From contig JAEUPB010000075.1 of NCBI GenBank assembly GCA_016789955.1, positions 1-64,000 on the forward strand: a stretch of DNA of 64,000 nucleotides, written 5' to 3'. Each line of letters starts with the position of its first letter. Position 1 is the stretch's first letter. The stretch is from Rubrivivax sp. Lineage in GTDB: Bacteria; Pseudomonadota; Gammaproteobacteria; Burkholderiales; Burkholderiaceae_C. A model generated the notes under the pieces. It was not told the origin of the DNA, did not search any database, and saw only the letters and a list, made by a program, of their open reading frames with translations. A program made the position numbers and the translations under genes. Below, one piece after another: positions 51,776 through 63,120 of this stretch.

Positions 51776-52684
51776 TCACCGATTGCTGGTGCTGGTACTG
51801 GTGCTGGTGCTGGACGACGACGCTGCAGGCCGGGCGGGCGCCATCACCTCCTGCCACGCCAGCGCCCACCAACCCAGCGCCACCAGCGTGGCCGCCGTGA
51901 GCAGCGCCGCGATCAGCCAATGCCGCGAGCGCACGGCCTGCCACGTGGCCAGCGCCACCTGCAGCGCCGCCAGCGGCGCCACCGCCGCGTAGACGTAGGC
52001 TGCCGCGCGATCGAGGCCGGGCGGCTGCATCCAGCCGAGCACCACGCCCAGCAGCACCAGCGCCCCGATCAGGGCGGCCAGCCACACCCGCTTGCGGCGC
52101 TCGGCCGCCGGCAGCGGCCGTGATGCGTCCGCCAGTGCGGAGCGCATCGGCGCCTCCAGATGCGGAGCGCGCGCGGCCACCTCGGCCACCAGCGTGCCGT
52201 GATGCAGGTGCCAGGCGAACGCATCGACGGGGATGTAGCGCCTCTCGCCGATCCAGCGCGAGCGCTGCGGGTCTTGCGGGCCGGCATAGGCGGCCGCCGC
52301 GGCCAGCCGCCGCGCGCCCGGTGTGTCGATCGGCTGCGCGAGCACGAAGCCTTGCGCCATCGGCGCGGCGTGGAAGCCGGCCACGTCACTCCACGGAGCC
52401 TCCAGCGTGTAGCCGAGCTGCCGCAGCCGCAGTCCGTCGGCCGACAGCTCGAGCAGCGTGCGGCGCCACAGCCACTCCCACGCCGCGAGCACGCTGCCCG
52501 CCACGACGGTCAGCACGGCTCCGCCGATGGCACCGTCACCGCCCAGGGCCAGCAGCACCAGCCCGCCGCCGAGCATCGGCGCGAACATCGCCCACATCAG
52601 CCAGCGCCGCCAGCCGCGCAACCGATAGCGCGCCGCGCCGGGAGTACCGGCGCGTCGCCAGGGCTTCACGCGGCGAACCGTCAT
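51776..52684 (-). CDS. Membrane protein with PH-like domain
   Basis: A 302-residue protein. Two helices near residues 30-70 (LMWAMFAPMLGGGLVLLAL, AVLTVVAGSVLAAWEWLW) precede a bacterial PH-like segment (LELSADGLRLRQLGYTLEAPWSDVAGF). Three more helices occur in the C-terminal third (LAALIGALVLLGVVLGW and others). The tail is a Ser-Thr run encoded by five near-identical hexamers (51785-51814). It lies 17 bp behind the hybrid kinase gene, so both are one transcript. Function unknown. Confidence 0.7.
   Translation of the reverse strand: MTVRRVKPWRRAGTPGAARYRLRGWRRWLMWAMFAPMLGGGLVLLALGGDGAIGGAVLTVVAGSVLAAWEWLWRRTLLELSADGLRLRQLGYTLEAPWSDVAGFHAAPMAQGFVLAQPIDTPGARRLAAAAAYAGPQDPQRSRWIGERRYIPVDAFAWHLHHGTLVAEVAARAPHLEAPMRSALADASRPLPAAERRKRVWLAALIGALVLLGVVLGWMQPPGLDRAAAYVYAAVAPLAALQVALATWQAVRSRHWLIAALLTAATLVALGWWALAWQEVMAPARPAASSSSTSTSTSTSNR
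51785..51814 (+). repeat. Hexamer repeat encoding a Ser-Thr tail
   Basis: Five successive hexamers (GCTGGT, GCTGGT, ACTGGT, GCTGGT, GCTGGA) end the coding region of the PH-like membrane protein and encode a Ser-Thr alternation at its C-terminus. Unit length six keeps the frame. Confidence 0.75.
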
Positions 52685-52701
52685 TGCCGGCGAGCGGGCG
52701 A

Positions 52702-55587
52702 TCAGGTTGCGCCGGAGGCGTCCGCCGGCACGGCGGCGTCGCCCGGCGGCTGCAGCGGCCGCCCGGCACGCAGCGCCGCGGTCGCCGCGTCCATCGCCGC
52801 CGCGAGGTCGGCGGCCGCGCCCAGGGTCGCGGCGTCGCGCCGGCGCGCGCGGTCGAGCACGTCGGCCGCGAGCACCCCGACATCCGTCGCGAAGACGTTG
52901 CCGGCCGATCCCTTCAGCTCGTGGGCCAGGCGCTCGATGCCGGCGTGGTCACCGGCTGCCGCCAGTGCGCGCAGCCTCTCGCTGTCGTCGACATGGCGGC
53001 GCAGGAAGATGCCGGTCAGCTGCTCGACGAAGGTCGGCCGGCTCGCGTAGCGGCGCTGGAATGCATCCCAGTCGATGACGGGCGGGCCGGGCGGGCGGGC
53101 CGCCTGCATGCCGGCGGCCGGCGGCGCCACCGGCGGCGGCCTGCGCGCGTGCTGCAGCAGCGTCGAGACCAGCACCTCCAGGTTCACCGGCTTCTGCACG
53201 ACCACCACCATGCCGGCCTCGCGGCAGCGGTCGCCTTCCTCCTTCAGCGCGTGCGCCGTCTGGCCGATCACCGGCAGCCCCGGGTGCGTGCGCGCGAGGC
53301 GGCGCGTGGCTTCCAGGCCGTCCATCACCGGCATCTGCACGTCCATCAGCACCGCATCGAACGGCCGCCGCGCCTCGGCCACCCGCGCCAGCGCCTGGCG
53401 GCCGTCGTCGACGAGCACGACGTCGGCGCCTTCACCCCGCAGCAGGTCGTCCAGCACGAGCTGGTTCACGGCGTTGTCCTCTGCCACCAGCACGCGCAGC
53501 CCGGACAGGCGCTGCGCGCCCGGGGCGGCCTGGCCGCGCGCCGGCGGAACCGGCTGGTCGGTGGCTGCCAGCGGCAGGCGCAACGTGAACGTGCTGCCGC
53601 GGCCCGGCGTGCTCTCCACGTCGAGCGTGCCGCCCATCAGCCCGGCCAGGCGCCGGCTGATGGTCAGGCCCAGCCCGGTGCCGCCGAACTGGCGCGTGGT
53701 GCTGGTGTCGGCCTGCTCGAACGGGCGGAACAGCCGCCGCTGCACCTCGGGCGGGATGCCGATGCCGGTGTCGCTCACCGCGATGACGAGCTGCCCGGCG
53801 TCGCTGCGCGCGCTCACGCGCACCCCGCCGTGGTCGGTGAACTTGATCGCGTTGGAGAGCAGGTTGCAGAGGATCTGCGAGATGCGCACCGGATCGCCGA
53901 GCACGGCCGTCGGCAGCTCGGCCACCTCGGCGGCGAGCGTCAGGCTCTTGCCCGACGCCAGCACCGCCATGCCGCGAACGGTCTCCCCGATCAGCCGCGC
54001 CGGGTCCAGCGGCACGGCCTCGACGTCGACCTTGCCGGCCTCGACCGGGGCGTGCTCGATGAACAGCCGCAGCCGCTCCTCGCTGGCGGCCAGCGCCTGC
54101 TGCGCGCGGTTGCGGGCCGTCAGATCGATCGCGTAGGCCATGCCGGCGTCGGCGCGCTCGTCGAAGGCGCAGGCGCCTATCAGCACCGGCACCTCGTGTC
54201 CGTCGCGGTGGCGCAGCACCGTCTCGTACGGCGTGCAGTGGCCTTGCGCCGCGACCTCGCGGAGCCCCTGCCGGACGCGGTCGTGGTGCTCCGCCACGAG
54301 CACGTCGGCCATGCCCGCGGCGCCAGCGTCGATGTCGGCCCGCGCGTAGCCGAGCAGATCGAGCAGCGCGTCGTTGGCCTCGGGCACGCGGCCGTCCCGC
54401 GTCCACATGCCCATCGGCACCATGTTGTTCGTGAACACGCTGCGAAAGCGCGCCTCGCTGCGGCGCAGCGCGTCCCCGGCCTGCTTCTGCTCGGTGATGT
54501 CCATCGACGACGAGAAGAGGCACTGGAGGCCTCGGAAGGTGGCCAGGTGCGACGTGAGGCGCAGGCAACGCACCTCGCCGCCGCGGGTGCGGACCTGCAC
54601 CTCGCGGTCGTGGACCTCACCCAAGCGCAGGGTCTCCTCGAGCAGCACGGCCCGTTGCGCAGGGTCCTGCCACAGCCCGGCCTCCACCGACGTGCGGCCG
54701 AGCAACTCGCCTCGAGGGTAGCCGGTGATGCGGCAGAACGCATCGTTGACCTCGATGAACTGGCCGTCGCTCATCCTCGAGACCGTCTTGCCCAACGGGC
54801 TGTCGAAGAAGGCGCGCAGGTACAGCTCCTGTGCGTCCTCGGCGGCCTTGCGCGCGGTGATGTCGATGACGACGCCGTGGTACGCGAGCAGCTCGCCGGC
54901 TCCGTCGAACACCGGCTGGCCGCGCGTCATCAGCCAGCGCGGGTGTTCGGGGCTGGTGCCGCGCACGCGCCACGTGCACTCGAAGCCGCGCTGCGCCGCG
55001 AGGGCCTCGGAACAGGAGCGAGCCGCGGCCTCGGCGTCGCATGGCTCGATGGACGACAACCAGGCACGGTAGCTCGACGGCGTGGACCCGTCCAGGCCGT
55101 ACAGCCGAGGCACCTCGTCGGACCAGGAGAGCTCCCGGGTGATCGCATTGAAGTACCACGTGCCGGCGTTCGCGGCTTCCAAGGCCAGGTGCAGCTGCTC
55201 CTGGCTGCTGGTGAGCCGCTCCTGGCGTCGCTGCAGCGCGTTGCGCTGCTCGGTCAGCGACGCGTTGGCTTGCCGCAGGTCGCGTGTACGCGCGGCCACC
55301 CGGCGCCGCAGCAGGAGGACCCAGGCAGCGACGACCATCGCGGCGGCGCCCACGATGGCGAGTACCGTCATGAGCGGGTGCTCGACGAGCAGATGCCCAG
55401 CCAGTGCCCCGCCGGCGGGCTCGGCCGCGCGGGCGATCGGCGGCGCAGCAGCCAGCAATGCCTGCACCGCCATCATCCCGGCGAGGAGACGGCGCCACCG
55501 GCCTTGCGTGGCCCCTGCATGGGCGGCGGGTCTGTTCACGGATGTCTGGGGGCCCGTTCGTACCTCCGGACCTGAAGTACTGATCAC
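52702..55587 (-). CDS. Hybrid sensor kinase lacking its HisKA domain (PAS-PAS-PAS-HATPase-REC-Hpt)
   Basis: A 961-residue protein: membrane helix at about 73-93, PAS domains at about 130-245, 255-365 and 375-490, then a HATPase (N box [16 protein letters not shown] at 573-588, G1 DTGIGIPP at 606-613, GGTGLGL at 635-641), a receiver with phosphoacceptor Asp749 ([11 protein letters not shown]) and Lys799, and an Hpt domain with His889 ([10 protein letters not shown]). Between PAS3 and HATPase the sequence jumps from [11 protein letters not shown] to [14 protein letters not shown]. No H-box (SHEIRTPL) exists. This looks like an in-frame deletion of a fourth PAS and HisKA near position 54045. The start is GTG 55587. 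Confidence 0.86.
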   Translation of the reverse strand: MISTSGPEVRTGPQTSVNRPAAHAGATQGRWRRLLAGMMAVQALLAAAPPIARAAEPAGGALAGHLLVEHPLMTVLAIVGAAAMVVAAWVLLLRRRVAARTRDLRQANASLTEQRNALQRRQERLTSSQEQLHLALEAANAGTWYFNAITRELSWSDEVPRLYGLDGSTPSSYRAWLSSIEPCDAEAAARSCSEALAAQRGFECTWRVRGTSPEHPRWLMTRGQPVFDGAGELLAYHGVVIDITARKAAEDAQELYLRAFFDSPLGKTVSRMSDGQFIEVNDAFCRITGYPRGELLGRTSVEAGLWQDPAQRAVLLEETLRLGEVHDREVQVRTRGGEVRCLRLTSHLATFRGLQCLFSSSMDITEQKQAGDALRRSEARFRSVFTNNMVPMGMWTRDGRVPEANDALLDLLGYARADIDAGAAGMADVLVAEHHDRVRQGLREVAAQGHCTPYETVLRHRDGHEVPVLIGACAFDERADAGMAYAIDLTARNRAQQALAASEERLRLFIEHAPVEAGKVDVEAVPLDPARLIGETVRGMAVLASGKSLTLAAEVAELPTAVLGDPVRISQILCNLLSNAIKFTDHGGVRVSARSDAGQLVIAVSDTGIGIPPEVQRRLFRPFEQADTSTTRQFGGTGLGLTISRRLAGLMGGTLDVESTPGRGSTFTLRLPLAATDQPVPPARGQAAPGAQRLSGLRVLVAEDNAVNQLVLDDLLRGEGADVVLVDDGRQALARVAEARRPFDAVLMDVQMPVMDGLEATRRLARTHPGLPVIGQTAHALKEEGDRCREAGMVVVVQKPVNLEVLVSTLLQHARRPPPVAPPAAGMQAARPPGPPVIDWDAFQRRYASRPTFVEQLTGIFLRRHVDDSERLRALAAAGDHAGIERLAHELKGSAGNVFATDVGVLAADVLDRARRRDAATLGAAADLAAAMDAATAALRAGRPLQPPGDAAVPADASGAT

Positions 55588-55706
55588 GACCTGTCACAAG
55601 TGTGCAACTGCCATGGTACGTTTCGTTGACTTTGGACAAGCGGGAAGATGGCGGCGATTTGCGGCCTTCGCTACGCTTCTTCCATCGGCACCGTGGAGCC
55701 CGCACC

Positions 55707-55991
55707 GTGAGTCGCCACCACACGCACCTGATCCGCTCGATCTTCCACGACCCGCCGCCGCACAACCTGCACTGGCGCGACATCGAGTCGCTGCTGCGGC
55801 ACGTGGGTGCGCAGGTCGAGCCCGTGTCGGGCACCCGGGTGCGTGTCACGCTGAACCGCATGGAAGACGTGCTGCACCGCCCGCACGGCGACGAGGTGGA
55901 CCGCCCGTCGCTGCTGCACGTGCGCGCCTTCCTCGGCCGTGCCGGCGTGACCCCGGCGAGCTACGAGCACACCGGCGAGGCCCCGGGCTGA
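55707..55991 (+). CDS. Solitary HicA-like mRNA interferase family protein
   Basis: A 94-residue protein starting at GTG 55707. The family pattern is HTHLIRSIFHDPPPHNLHWRDIE (given in part), LLRHVGAQVEPVSGTRVRVTL and VLHRPHGDEVDRPSLLHVRAFL. The HicA dsRBD-like fold with a catalytic His is plausible, but no HicB antitoxin gene is adjacent. Solitary HicA-like proteins with a conserved Arg/Pro/His motif are common in betaproteobacteria and may not be toxic. Convergent with the gene at 56011. Confidence 0.72.
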   Translation: MSRHHTHLIRSIFHDPPPHNLHWRDIESLLRHVGAQVEPVSGTRVRVTLNRMEDVLHRPHGDEVDRPSLLHVRAFLGRAGVTPASYEHTGEAPG

Positions 55992-56010
55992 TCGCCCCGG
56001 TCGCGGGCCC

Positions 56011-57201
56011 TCAACCCGCCGCCGGCGACTCGCGCAGCACCTGCGCCACGCAGGCCTGCAGGTGGGTCAGCATGGCCTCGTCGCGGGCACCGAACAGCGC
56101 GCGACCGAGCGCGCTCGGCGACGGTCGCACGGCGGTGTTCTGCAACTCGGCCACCAGCGCGGGCAGCCGCGGAGAGCCGGCCAGGTGCGCGGCCACCAGC
56201 GCGTCGGCCGCGTAGACCGGGTTCGTGAACCATGGCGACCAGGCCAGCCGCCCGCCAGGTGCCAGCGCCTCGGCAAGCCCGGGCATCGAGTCGGCGCCAG
56301 ACAGCAGCGGGCCCAGCCGGGTGCGCCACTGCGTGTCGAACATGTTCACCGTGCGCTCGAGGTCGTCCTCGCTGCGCAGCACGATCGAGCCGGCGTCGGC
56401 GGTCTGCCAGACGCCGGCGGTGTCGTTCATCCACGCGTGCGACGAGAGGCCGAGGTTGTTCAGCGGCCGCGCGCCGGCCGGCACGGCGCCGCCGTGCAGC
56501 ACGCGCAGCCGCCAGTCGGAGATCGCCGGCACCCAGGCCTCCACGCGCATCGACAGCTTCACCGAGTCGGGGCGGGTGTCGATCGCCCTCAGCTCGAGCT
56601 CCTGCCAACCCACCGGCGAGTCGCGCCGCAGCACCACCGACGTGTACGAGCGGGCGGCATCGTCACGCGGGTCGCGCCGTTGCTCGGTGCAGCCGATCGC
56701 CTGCAGCGCTGCGCCGGCACCGGCGAGCACGCGGTCCAGCAACTCGTCCTTGCCCGGCAGCGCACGCCCGGTCTCGATGCAGGCCGGAGGAAAGCGTTCC
56801 CAGGGCTGGCGGCCCGCCACCCGCTGCCACCCATTGGCCAGCCAGGCGCAGCCGGCCTGCTCGTCCCACACCGACAGCCCGATCGAGCGCGCGACCGAGC
56901 GCACGAACGGCAGCACCTCGTCGAGCCGATCGCGGTTCAGGCCGATGGCCCAGACCGACGACTCGGTGCGGCCGTCCAGCGGGCCGTCGGACCACGCGAG
57001 CTCGGACTCGTCGAGCCCGTCGCTCTCCGGCGAGGTGATGCAGGGGTGTCGCGCGGTGAGCAGCCGGGCGCAGTCGATGAAGCGCGGGTTCGGGCCGGGG
57101 CGGCGGCGACGCAGCACGTCGAGCATCGCCTGCACGGCGTCGACGGTCGGCGGATGGCCCCACGCGACCGGTTGTTCCCAGAGGTGGACGACGTAGCTCA
57201 T
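56011..57201 (-). CDS. Hypothetical protein, last gene of the two-component operon
   Basis: A 396-residue cytoplasmic protein. The N-terminus reads MSYVVHLWEQPVAWGHPPTVD, similar in style to small-domain proteins beginning MSYDLHVW, and the rest has Trp-rich helices (SVWAIGLNRDRLDEVLPFVR, WDEQAGCAWLANGW). I recognise no catalytic motif or family. It is separated by 54 bp from the upstream serine hydrolase gene, and its ATG has no clear ribosome site. A role with the two hydrolases is inferred only from the operon. Confidence 0.65.
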   Translation of the reverse strand: MSYVVHLWEQPVAWGHPPTVDAVQAMLDVLRRRRPGPNPRFIDCARLLTARHPCITSPESDGLDESELAWSDGPLDGRTESSVWAIGLNRDRLDEVLPFVRSVARSIGLSVWDEQAGCAWLANGWQRVAGRQPWERFPPACIETGRALPGKDELLDRVLAGAGAALQAIGCTEQRRDPRDDAARSYTSVVLRRDSPVGWQELELRAIDTRPDSVKLSMRVEAWVPAISDWRLRVLHGGAVPAGARPLNNLGLSSHAWMNDTAGVWQTADAGSIVLRSEDDLERTVNMFDTQWRTRLGPLLSGADSMPGLAEALAPGGRLAWSPWFTNPVYAADALVAAHLAGSPRLPALVAELQNTAVRPSPSALGRALFGARDEAMLTHLQACVAQVLRESPAAG

Positions 57202-57255
57202 GCGGGCATCGGGCGTGGTGGTCTGGATGGGGTCGGTGTCGGCCGGCGGCGCGCC

Positions 57256-58485
57256 TCAGTCGATCAGCGCCCCGTACACCACAGACTTGAACAGCGTGCG
57301 GAAGTCGTAGGTGCGCGACGGGATCAGCTGCGTCAGGAAGATCGCCACCAGGTCTTCGCGCGGGTCGACCCAGAACAGCGTGCTGGCCAGGCCACCCCAG
57401 TAGAAGTCGCCGGCGCCGGGTACGCCGGCGCGTGCGCCGCTCAGCGTGGTGGCGAAGCCCAGCCCGAATCCCACGCCCTGCTGCGGCGTCTCGCCGAAGC
57501 GGTCGATGGCGCGCTGCGTCAGGTCGACGTCGCCGGGCAGGTGGTTCACGTGCATCAGTTCGAGCGTGCGCGGCCCGATCAGCCGCTCGCCGTCGAGTTC
57601 GCCGCCGCGGCGCAGCATCTTGCAGAACCGGTGGTAGTCGTCGAGCGTGCTGATCAGGCCGCCGCCGCCCGAGTGCAGCGCCGGCGTGCGCAGCCAGGGG
57701 CTCGTGGCCGGGTCGTCGGCCAGCACGCGGCCGAGCACGGCATCGTGCCGGTAGCAGGCCGCCAGCCGGTCGGCCTCCGCGGCCGGCACGGTGAAGCCGG
57801 TGTCCTTCATGCCCAGCGGCGCGAAGATGCGCTCGTGCAGGAAGCGCTCGAACGGCACGCCGGAGATCTGCTGCACCAGCCAGCCGCACACATCGGTGGC
57901 CAGCGAGTAGCACCAGGCCTCGCCGGGCTCGTAGCGCAGCGGCACGCGGCCGAGCTTGTCGACCAGCGTCGCGAGGCTGTCGCCGTTGCGGGTGTTGATG
58001 TCGGCGGCGGCGTAGGCCTCGTCCACCGGGTCGGGCTCGGCGCCGGCGTCGAGCAGCGCGCCGCCGTAGGTGAGGCCAGCCGAGTGGTTCAGCAGCTGGC
58101 GGAAGGTCACCGGCCGCCGCGGCGGCCGCGTCTGCATCGTCTCGCCGCGGCCCTGCACCCACACCCGCTGCTCGCGCCAGGAGGGAATCACCGCGTGCAC
58201 CGGGTCGTTGAGCCCGAAGTGCCCTTCCTCGTACAGCATCATCAGCGCGAGGCTGGTGATGGGCTTGGTCATCGAGTAGATGCGCATCAGCGTGTCGTCG
58301 CGCATCGGCTGCCCGCGCTCGACGTCGCTCAGGCCCAGCGTGTGCCGCACCACCACCTCGCCGCGCCGCGCCACGAGCCACTGGCAGCCGGCGATGCGGC
58401 CGCTGTCGATGTAGTCGCGCTGCAGGCGGTGGTGCAGCGGCTGCAGACGGTCGATGTCGACGCCGGCGCGGTGGGAGCGGGTCAT
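57256..58485 (-). CDS. Serine hydrolase of the beta-lactamase (class C) / esterase EstB fold
   Basis: A 409-residue penicillin-binding-like hydrolase. The catalytic motif is Ser71-Met-Thr-Lys74 (YSMTKPI); Tyr in WCYSLATDV fills the YxN-type position; WGGLASTLFWVDP replaces the KTG box. No signal peptide is seen, so it is probably a cytoplasmic esterase or transacylase, not a true beta-lactamase. It follows a second member of the same family by 31 bp. The start ATG gives full length. Confidence 0.86.
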   Translation of the reverse strand: MTRSHRAGVDIDRLQPLHHRLQRDYIDSGRIAGCQWLVARRGEVVVRHTLGLSDVERGQPMRDDTLMRIYSMTKPITSLALMMLYEEGHFGLNDPVHAVIPSWREQRVWVQGRGETMQTRPPRRPVTFRQLLNHSAGLTYGGALLDAGAEPDPVDEAYAAADINTRNGDSLATLVDKLGRVPLRYEPGEAWCYSLATDVCGWLVQQISGVPFERFLHERIFAPLGMKDTGFTVPAAEADRLAACYRHDAVLGRVLADDPATSPWLRTPALHSGGGGLISTLDDYHRFCKMLRRGGELDGERLIGPRTLELMHVNHLPGDVDLTQRAIDRFGETPQQGVGFGLGFATTLSGARAGVPGAGDFYWGGLASTLFWVDPREDLVAIFLTQLIPSRTYDFRTLFKSVVYGALID

Positions 58486-58516
58486 GGGGGCTCTCGGAGG
58501 TGAGCGGCGGCGCTGC

Positions 58517-59776
58517 TCAAGGGGTGTGCGAGCTTACTGCCGCGGCATGGAAGCCCCGCTGCAGCTCGGAATCTGCAGGCGTGAACGCCAGTTGCACGAA
58601 CAGCGCGTAGACGGCCTGTTCGCGCGGCGCGATGCGGAACCACGTGCTGTAGGCGCCGCTCCAGCCGTACGTGCCGGGCGAGCCCGGCACGCTGTCCGGC
58701 GCATCGGCCCTGCGCAGCGCCACGCCCAGCCCGAAGGCGTGGCCGGGCAGGAACGACAGCGGCACGGTGTCGACCTGCGGCGTGGTCATCAGCGCGACCG
58801 ACGCGCGGCTGAGGATGCGGGTGCCATCGAGCTCGCCGCCGTTCAGCAGCATCTGGCAGAAGCGCAGGTAGTCGGCCGCGGTGCTCCACAGGTTGCCGCC
58901 GGCCGAGAGCAGGCGCGGCGCCAGCGGGTCCAACGCCATGCGCACGAGCCCGCGATCCGGCCGGAACTGGTACGGCGGCATGACGCGCGAGTGCTTGTGC
59001 GGTGGCACGACGAAGTGCGTGTCGTGCATGCCCAGCGGCCGGAAGATCTGCTCGCGCAGCGCCACCTCGAGCGTCTGCCCGGTGACGATCTCGATGACCC
59101 GGCTCAGCACGATCGTGGCCGGGCCGTAGCGGAACGCCGAGCCGGGCTGGTCGCCCAGCGGCAGCGTGGCCAGGAAGGCGACCGCCTGCTCGAGGTTCTC
59201 GGAAGGGTCGTGGGGTCGCGCCGCATAGGCCTGCCGCTGCAGCCGCGCCGCCGGCGAGTCGCGTGTCGCCAGGCCGACGAAGCCGGCGCGGTGCGTCAGC
59301 AGGTCGAGGATCGTGATCGGCCGCTCGGCCGCGACCAGTGCATGGCCGCCCGGTGCGTCGCCGCGTGGCACCGCCACCTTCATGTCCGCGAAGCCGGGCA
59401 GGAACTTCGCGACCGGATCGAACAGTTGCAGCCGCCCTTGCTCCACCAGCTGCAGCGCGGCCACCGTGGCGATGGGCTTGGTCATCGACTGCAGCTGGAA
59501 CAGGTCGTCCGCACGCATCGCGCGGTGGCGTTCCACGTCGGCTTCGCCATGCGCCTTGAGCGAGACGAGCCGGCCGTGCCGCGCCACGACCGTCACCGCA
59601 CCTGCGAGCTTGCCCTCGCGCTGGAGGCGATCGATGAAGGCGTCGATCTGCGCGAGGCCCGAGCCCGACACGCCGACCGACTCGGGCGCGGCCACGGGCA
59701 ACGGCGAGCCCACCGGCGCGGTGGCGCAGGCCGAGCACAGGAGCACGAGACCGATCGCGGACGACGCGACTTTCAC
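58517..59776 (-). CDS. Lipoprotein serine hydrolase of the beta-lactamase fold
   Basis: A 419-residue protein. The GTG at 59776 precedes a lipoprotein signal (VASSAIGLVLLCSAC with Cys17 as likely lipidation site). The active-site motif is Ser97-Met-Thr-Lys100 (QLQSMTKPI); FRYGPATIVLSRVIE supplies the Tyr region and YGWSGAYSTWFRI the third box. It should be anchored in the envelope as an esterase or peptidase. It lies 17 bp behind the sigma-54 activator gene and before its cytoplasmic paralogue, in one operon. Another GTG two codons upstream is possible. Confidence 0.83.
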   Translation of the reverse strand: MKVASSAIGLVLLCSACATAPVGSPLPVAAPESVGVSGSGLAQIDAFIDRLQREGKLAGAVTVVARHGRLVSLKAHGEADVERHRAMRADDLFQLQSMTKPIATVAALQLVEQGRLQLFDPVAKFLPGFADMKVAVPRGDAPGGHALVAAERPITILDLLTHRAGFVGLATRDSPAARLQRQAYAARPHDPSENLEQAVAFLATLPLGDQPGSAFRYGPATIVLSRVIEIVTGQTLEVALREQIFRPLGMHDTHFVVPPHKHSRVMPPYQFRPDRGLVRMALDPLAPRLLSAGGNLWSTAADYLRFCQMLLNGGELDGTRILSRASVALMTTPQVDTVPLSFLPGHAFGLGVALRRADAPDSVPGSPGTYGWSGAYSTWFRIAPREQAVYALFVQLAFTPADSELQRGFHAAAVSSHTP

Positions 59777-59793
59777 CGCCACCTCGCGTGGGG

Positions 59794-61175
<1,382 letters not shown>

Positions 61176-61179
<4 letters not shown>

Positions 61180-63032
61180 GTCGATCCTTCGGCCGCCGCA
61201 GCGGCAGGTCCTTCACGCGGCAGCAGGATGCGGAACAGCGCGCCGCCCAGCTCGCTCTCGCCGGCCTCGATGCGGCCGCCGTGCGCGGTGACGACCTTCT
61301 GCACCACCGCCAGCCCGAGGCCGATGCCGCCCTCGCGCTGGAAGAAGAAGGCCTCGAAGATGCGCGCGCGGGCCTCGGGCGCGATGCCGGGGCCGTCGTC
61401 GGCGATGTCGATGACGAGCTGCTGTGGCTCCTCGCGCAGCGAGACCACGATGCGCCCGCCGTGCTCGAGGATCTGCAGCCCGTTGAGCAGCAGGTTCAAC
61501 AGCACCTGCGTCATCTGCTCTTCGTCGCAGGGGTGCAGCGTCTCGCGGCCGCTGCCGTGCGTCTGGATCGTCACGCCCTGGCGCGCGGCCTGCGCGGCGA
61601 GCAGCGCCGAGGCGTGGTGGACGAGGGCGTTCATGTCGGTGGGGGCGATGGCGGGGTCGCGCGGGCGCGCGCCTTCGAGCATCGCCGAGATCAGCCGCGA
61701 CAGCCGCGCCGTCTCGCTCTCGATGAAGCCCGCCAGCTCGCGCCCCTCGCTGCTGAGTTGGGGTTCGCGTTGCAGGATCTGTGCCGACGACAGCATCACG
61801 CCCAGCGGCGTGCGCACCTCGTGCGCGATCACGGCCGACATCTCGCCCACCGCCGCCAGCGCGGTGGCGCGCGCGAGCTGCTGCTGCGACTGCTCGATGT
61901 CGCGCACCATCTCCACGAAGGCCGAGCCGAGCTCGGCCACCTCGCCGCTGGGGGCCGCGGCCGGCTGCGGCAGCGCGCGGGCGCGCCGGTAGTTGCGGCT
62001 GGCCTCGGTGAGCGCCACGATGGGCCGCGCGATCGCGCGGCTCACGCCGAAGGCGACGGCGATGGTCAGCAGCGCCACGCCGCCCAGCAGCACCGCGAAC
62101 ACCAGCGCGGTCGAGCGCACCGGGGCCAGCGCCTCCTGCAACGGCACCAGCACCAGCAGCTGCCAGCCGAAGCCGTCGAAGCCGGCGTAGCCGTGCGCGC
62201 GGCCCACGCCCACCAGCATCGGTTCGCCCAAGGCGCCGGGCAGCGGCGGCCTGGCCTGCGCAGCGGCGCCGCCGTCGGCGGCCGGCGCGGCATGGGCGGC
62301 GAGGTCTTCCGTGAGCCGCGGCAGCAGCTCCAGCAGCCGCCGCGAGCCGGCCACCATGCGCCCGCGGTTGTCCAGCAGCGCCACCAGCCGCCCGCCGGGG
62401 CCGGCGTTGGCCGCCTCGTCCAGCCGGCGGTCGACCTGGCTCCAGTCCATGCGCAGCTGCAGCTCGCCGAGATCGCCGCCGCCGAAGGCCGACGGGATCG
62501 GCGTGCGCAGCACGAGGCTGGCGCCGTCGTCGCCGGGCACGGTCTGCGGCAGCGCCAGCGAGACCGGCGTGCCGGCCAGCGTCACCGCCTGCCAGTGGCG
62601 CAGCGCGGCCGCGCCGGCGGCCTTCTCGCCGATGCCCGCCGGGCGGCTGGCGGCCACCACGCGGCCCTGGCGGTCCACCGCGGCCAGCTCGCGGTACAGC
62701 CCGCCGTAGCCGGCCGCCAAGCGTTCGAGGAAGCCCGACAGGCGCTTGTCGACGTCGCCCACCTGCAGGTCCTGCATCACCTCGATGCGGCGCCAGGTGG
62801 CGGCGTTCTGCAGCCGCTCGTACATCAGCTTCGTCAGGTCGGCGCCCACGGCCTCGGCCTGCGCCTGCAGGCCCTGCTCGATCTCGTTGCGCAGCACGCC
62901 GCTGACGCGGTCGAAGGCCAGCAGCGCCAGCAGCATCGAAGGCAGCAGGCCCACGAGCAGGCAGGCCAGCAGCAGCGTCTTGCGGATCGTCAAGGGAGAG
63001 GGGGCGGGCAGAGCCGGGCGGGGGCCCGGCAT
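61176..63032 (-). CDS. Membrane sensor histidine kinase with periplasmic sensor and HAMP
   Basis: A 618-residue kinase. TM1 is at about 14-40, followed by a large periplasmic Cache-like region of about 280 residues, then TM2 (LVFAVLLGGVALLTIAVAFG), a HAMP linker, HisKA with His404 (VIAHEVRTPLG), and HATPase (LLNLLLNGLQILEHGG, DDGPGIAP, GGIGLGLAVVQ). It forms the partner pair with the sigma-54 regulator. The layout is that of DctB-type carboxylate sensors, so a small ligand in the periplasm is likely (inference). ATG 63032 has GGAG 11 bases upstream. Confidence 0.9.
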
Positions 63033-63120
63033 ACTTGTTGCACTCCGGCCTCCCTGCGCCGCGAGCCGCACGCAACGGGCGTGGCGGGACGTCGAGCCAG
63101 GAAGCGGAGGTCGGAGGATT

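Noticed and set aside
52120-55575. 1151-residue open frame on the plus strand across the hybrid kinase gene
   Set aside because: It is antisense to a gene with clear PAS, HATPase, receiver and Hpt motifs and has Arg/Ala/His-rich composition typical of the reverse of GC-rich coding DNA.
57256-59776. Antibiotic-resistance beta-lactamases
   Set aside because: The Ser-x-x-Lys fold is present, but the KTG box is replaced and the architecture fits esterase/EstB-type hydrolases; resistance should not be inferred.
63033-63120. Sigma-54 promoter (-24/-12) between the sensor kinase and porin genes
   Set aside because: No convincing TGGCAC-N5-TTGC pattern on either strand.
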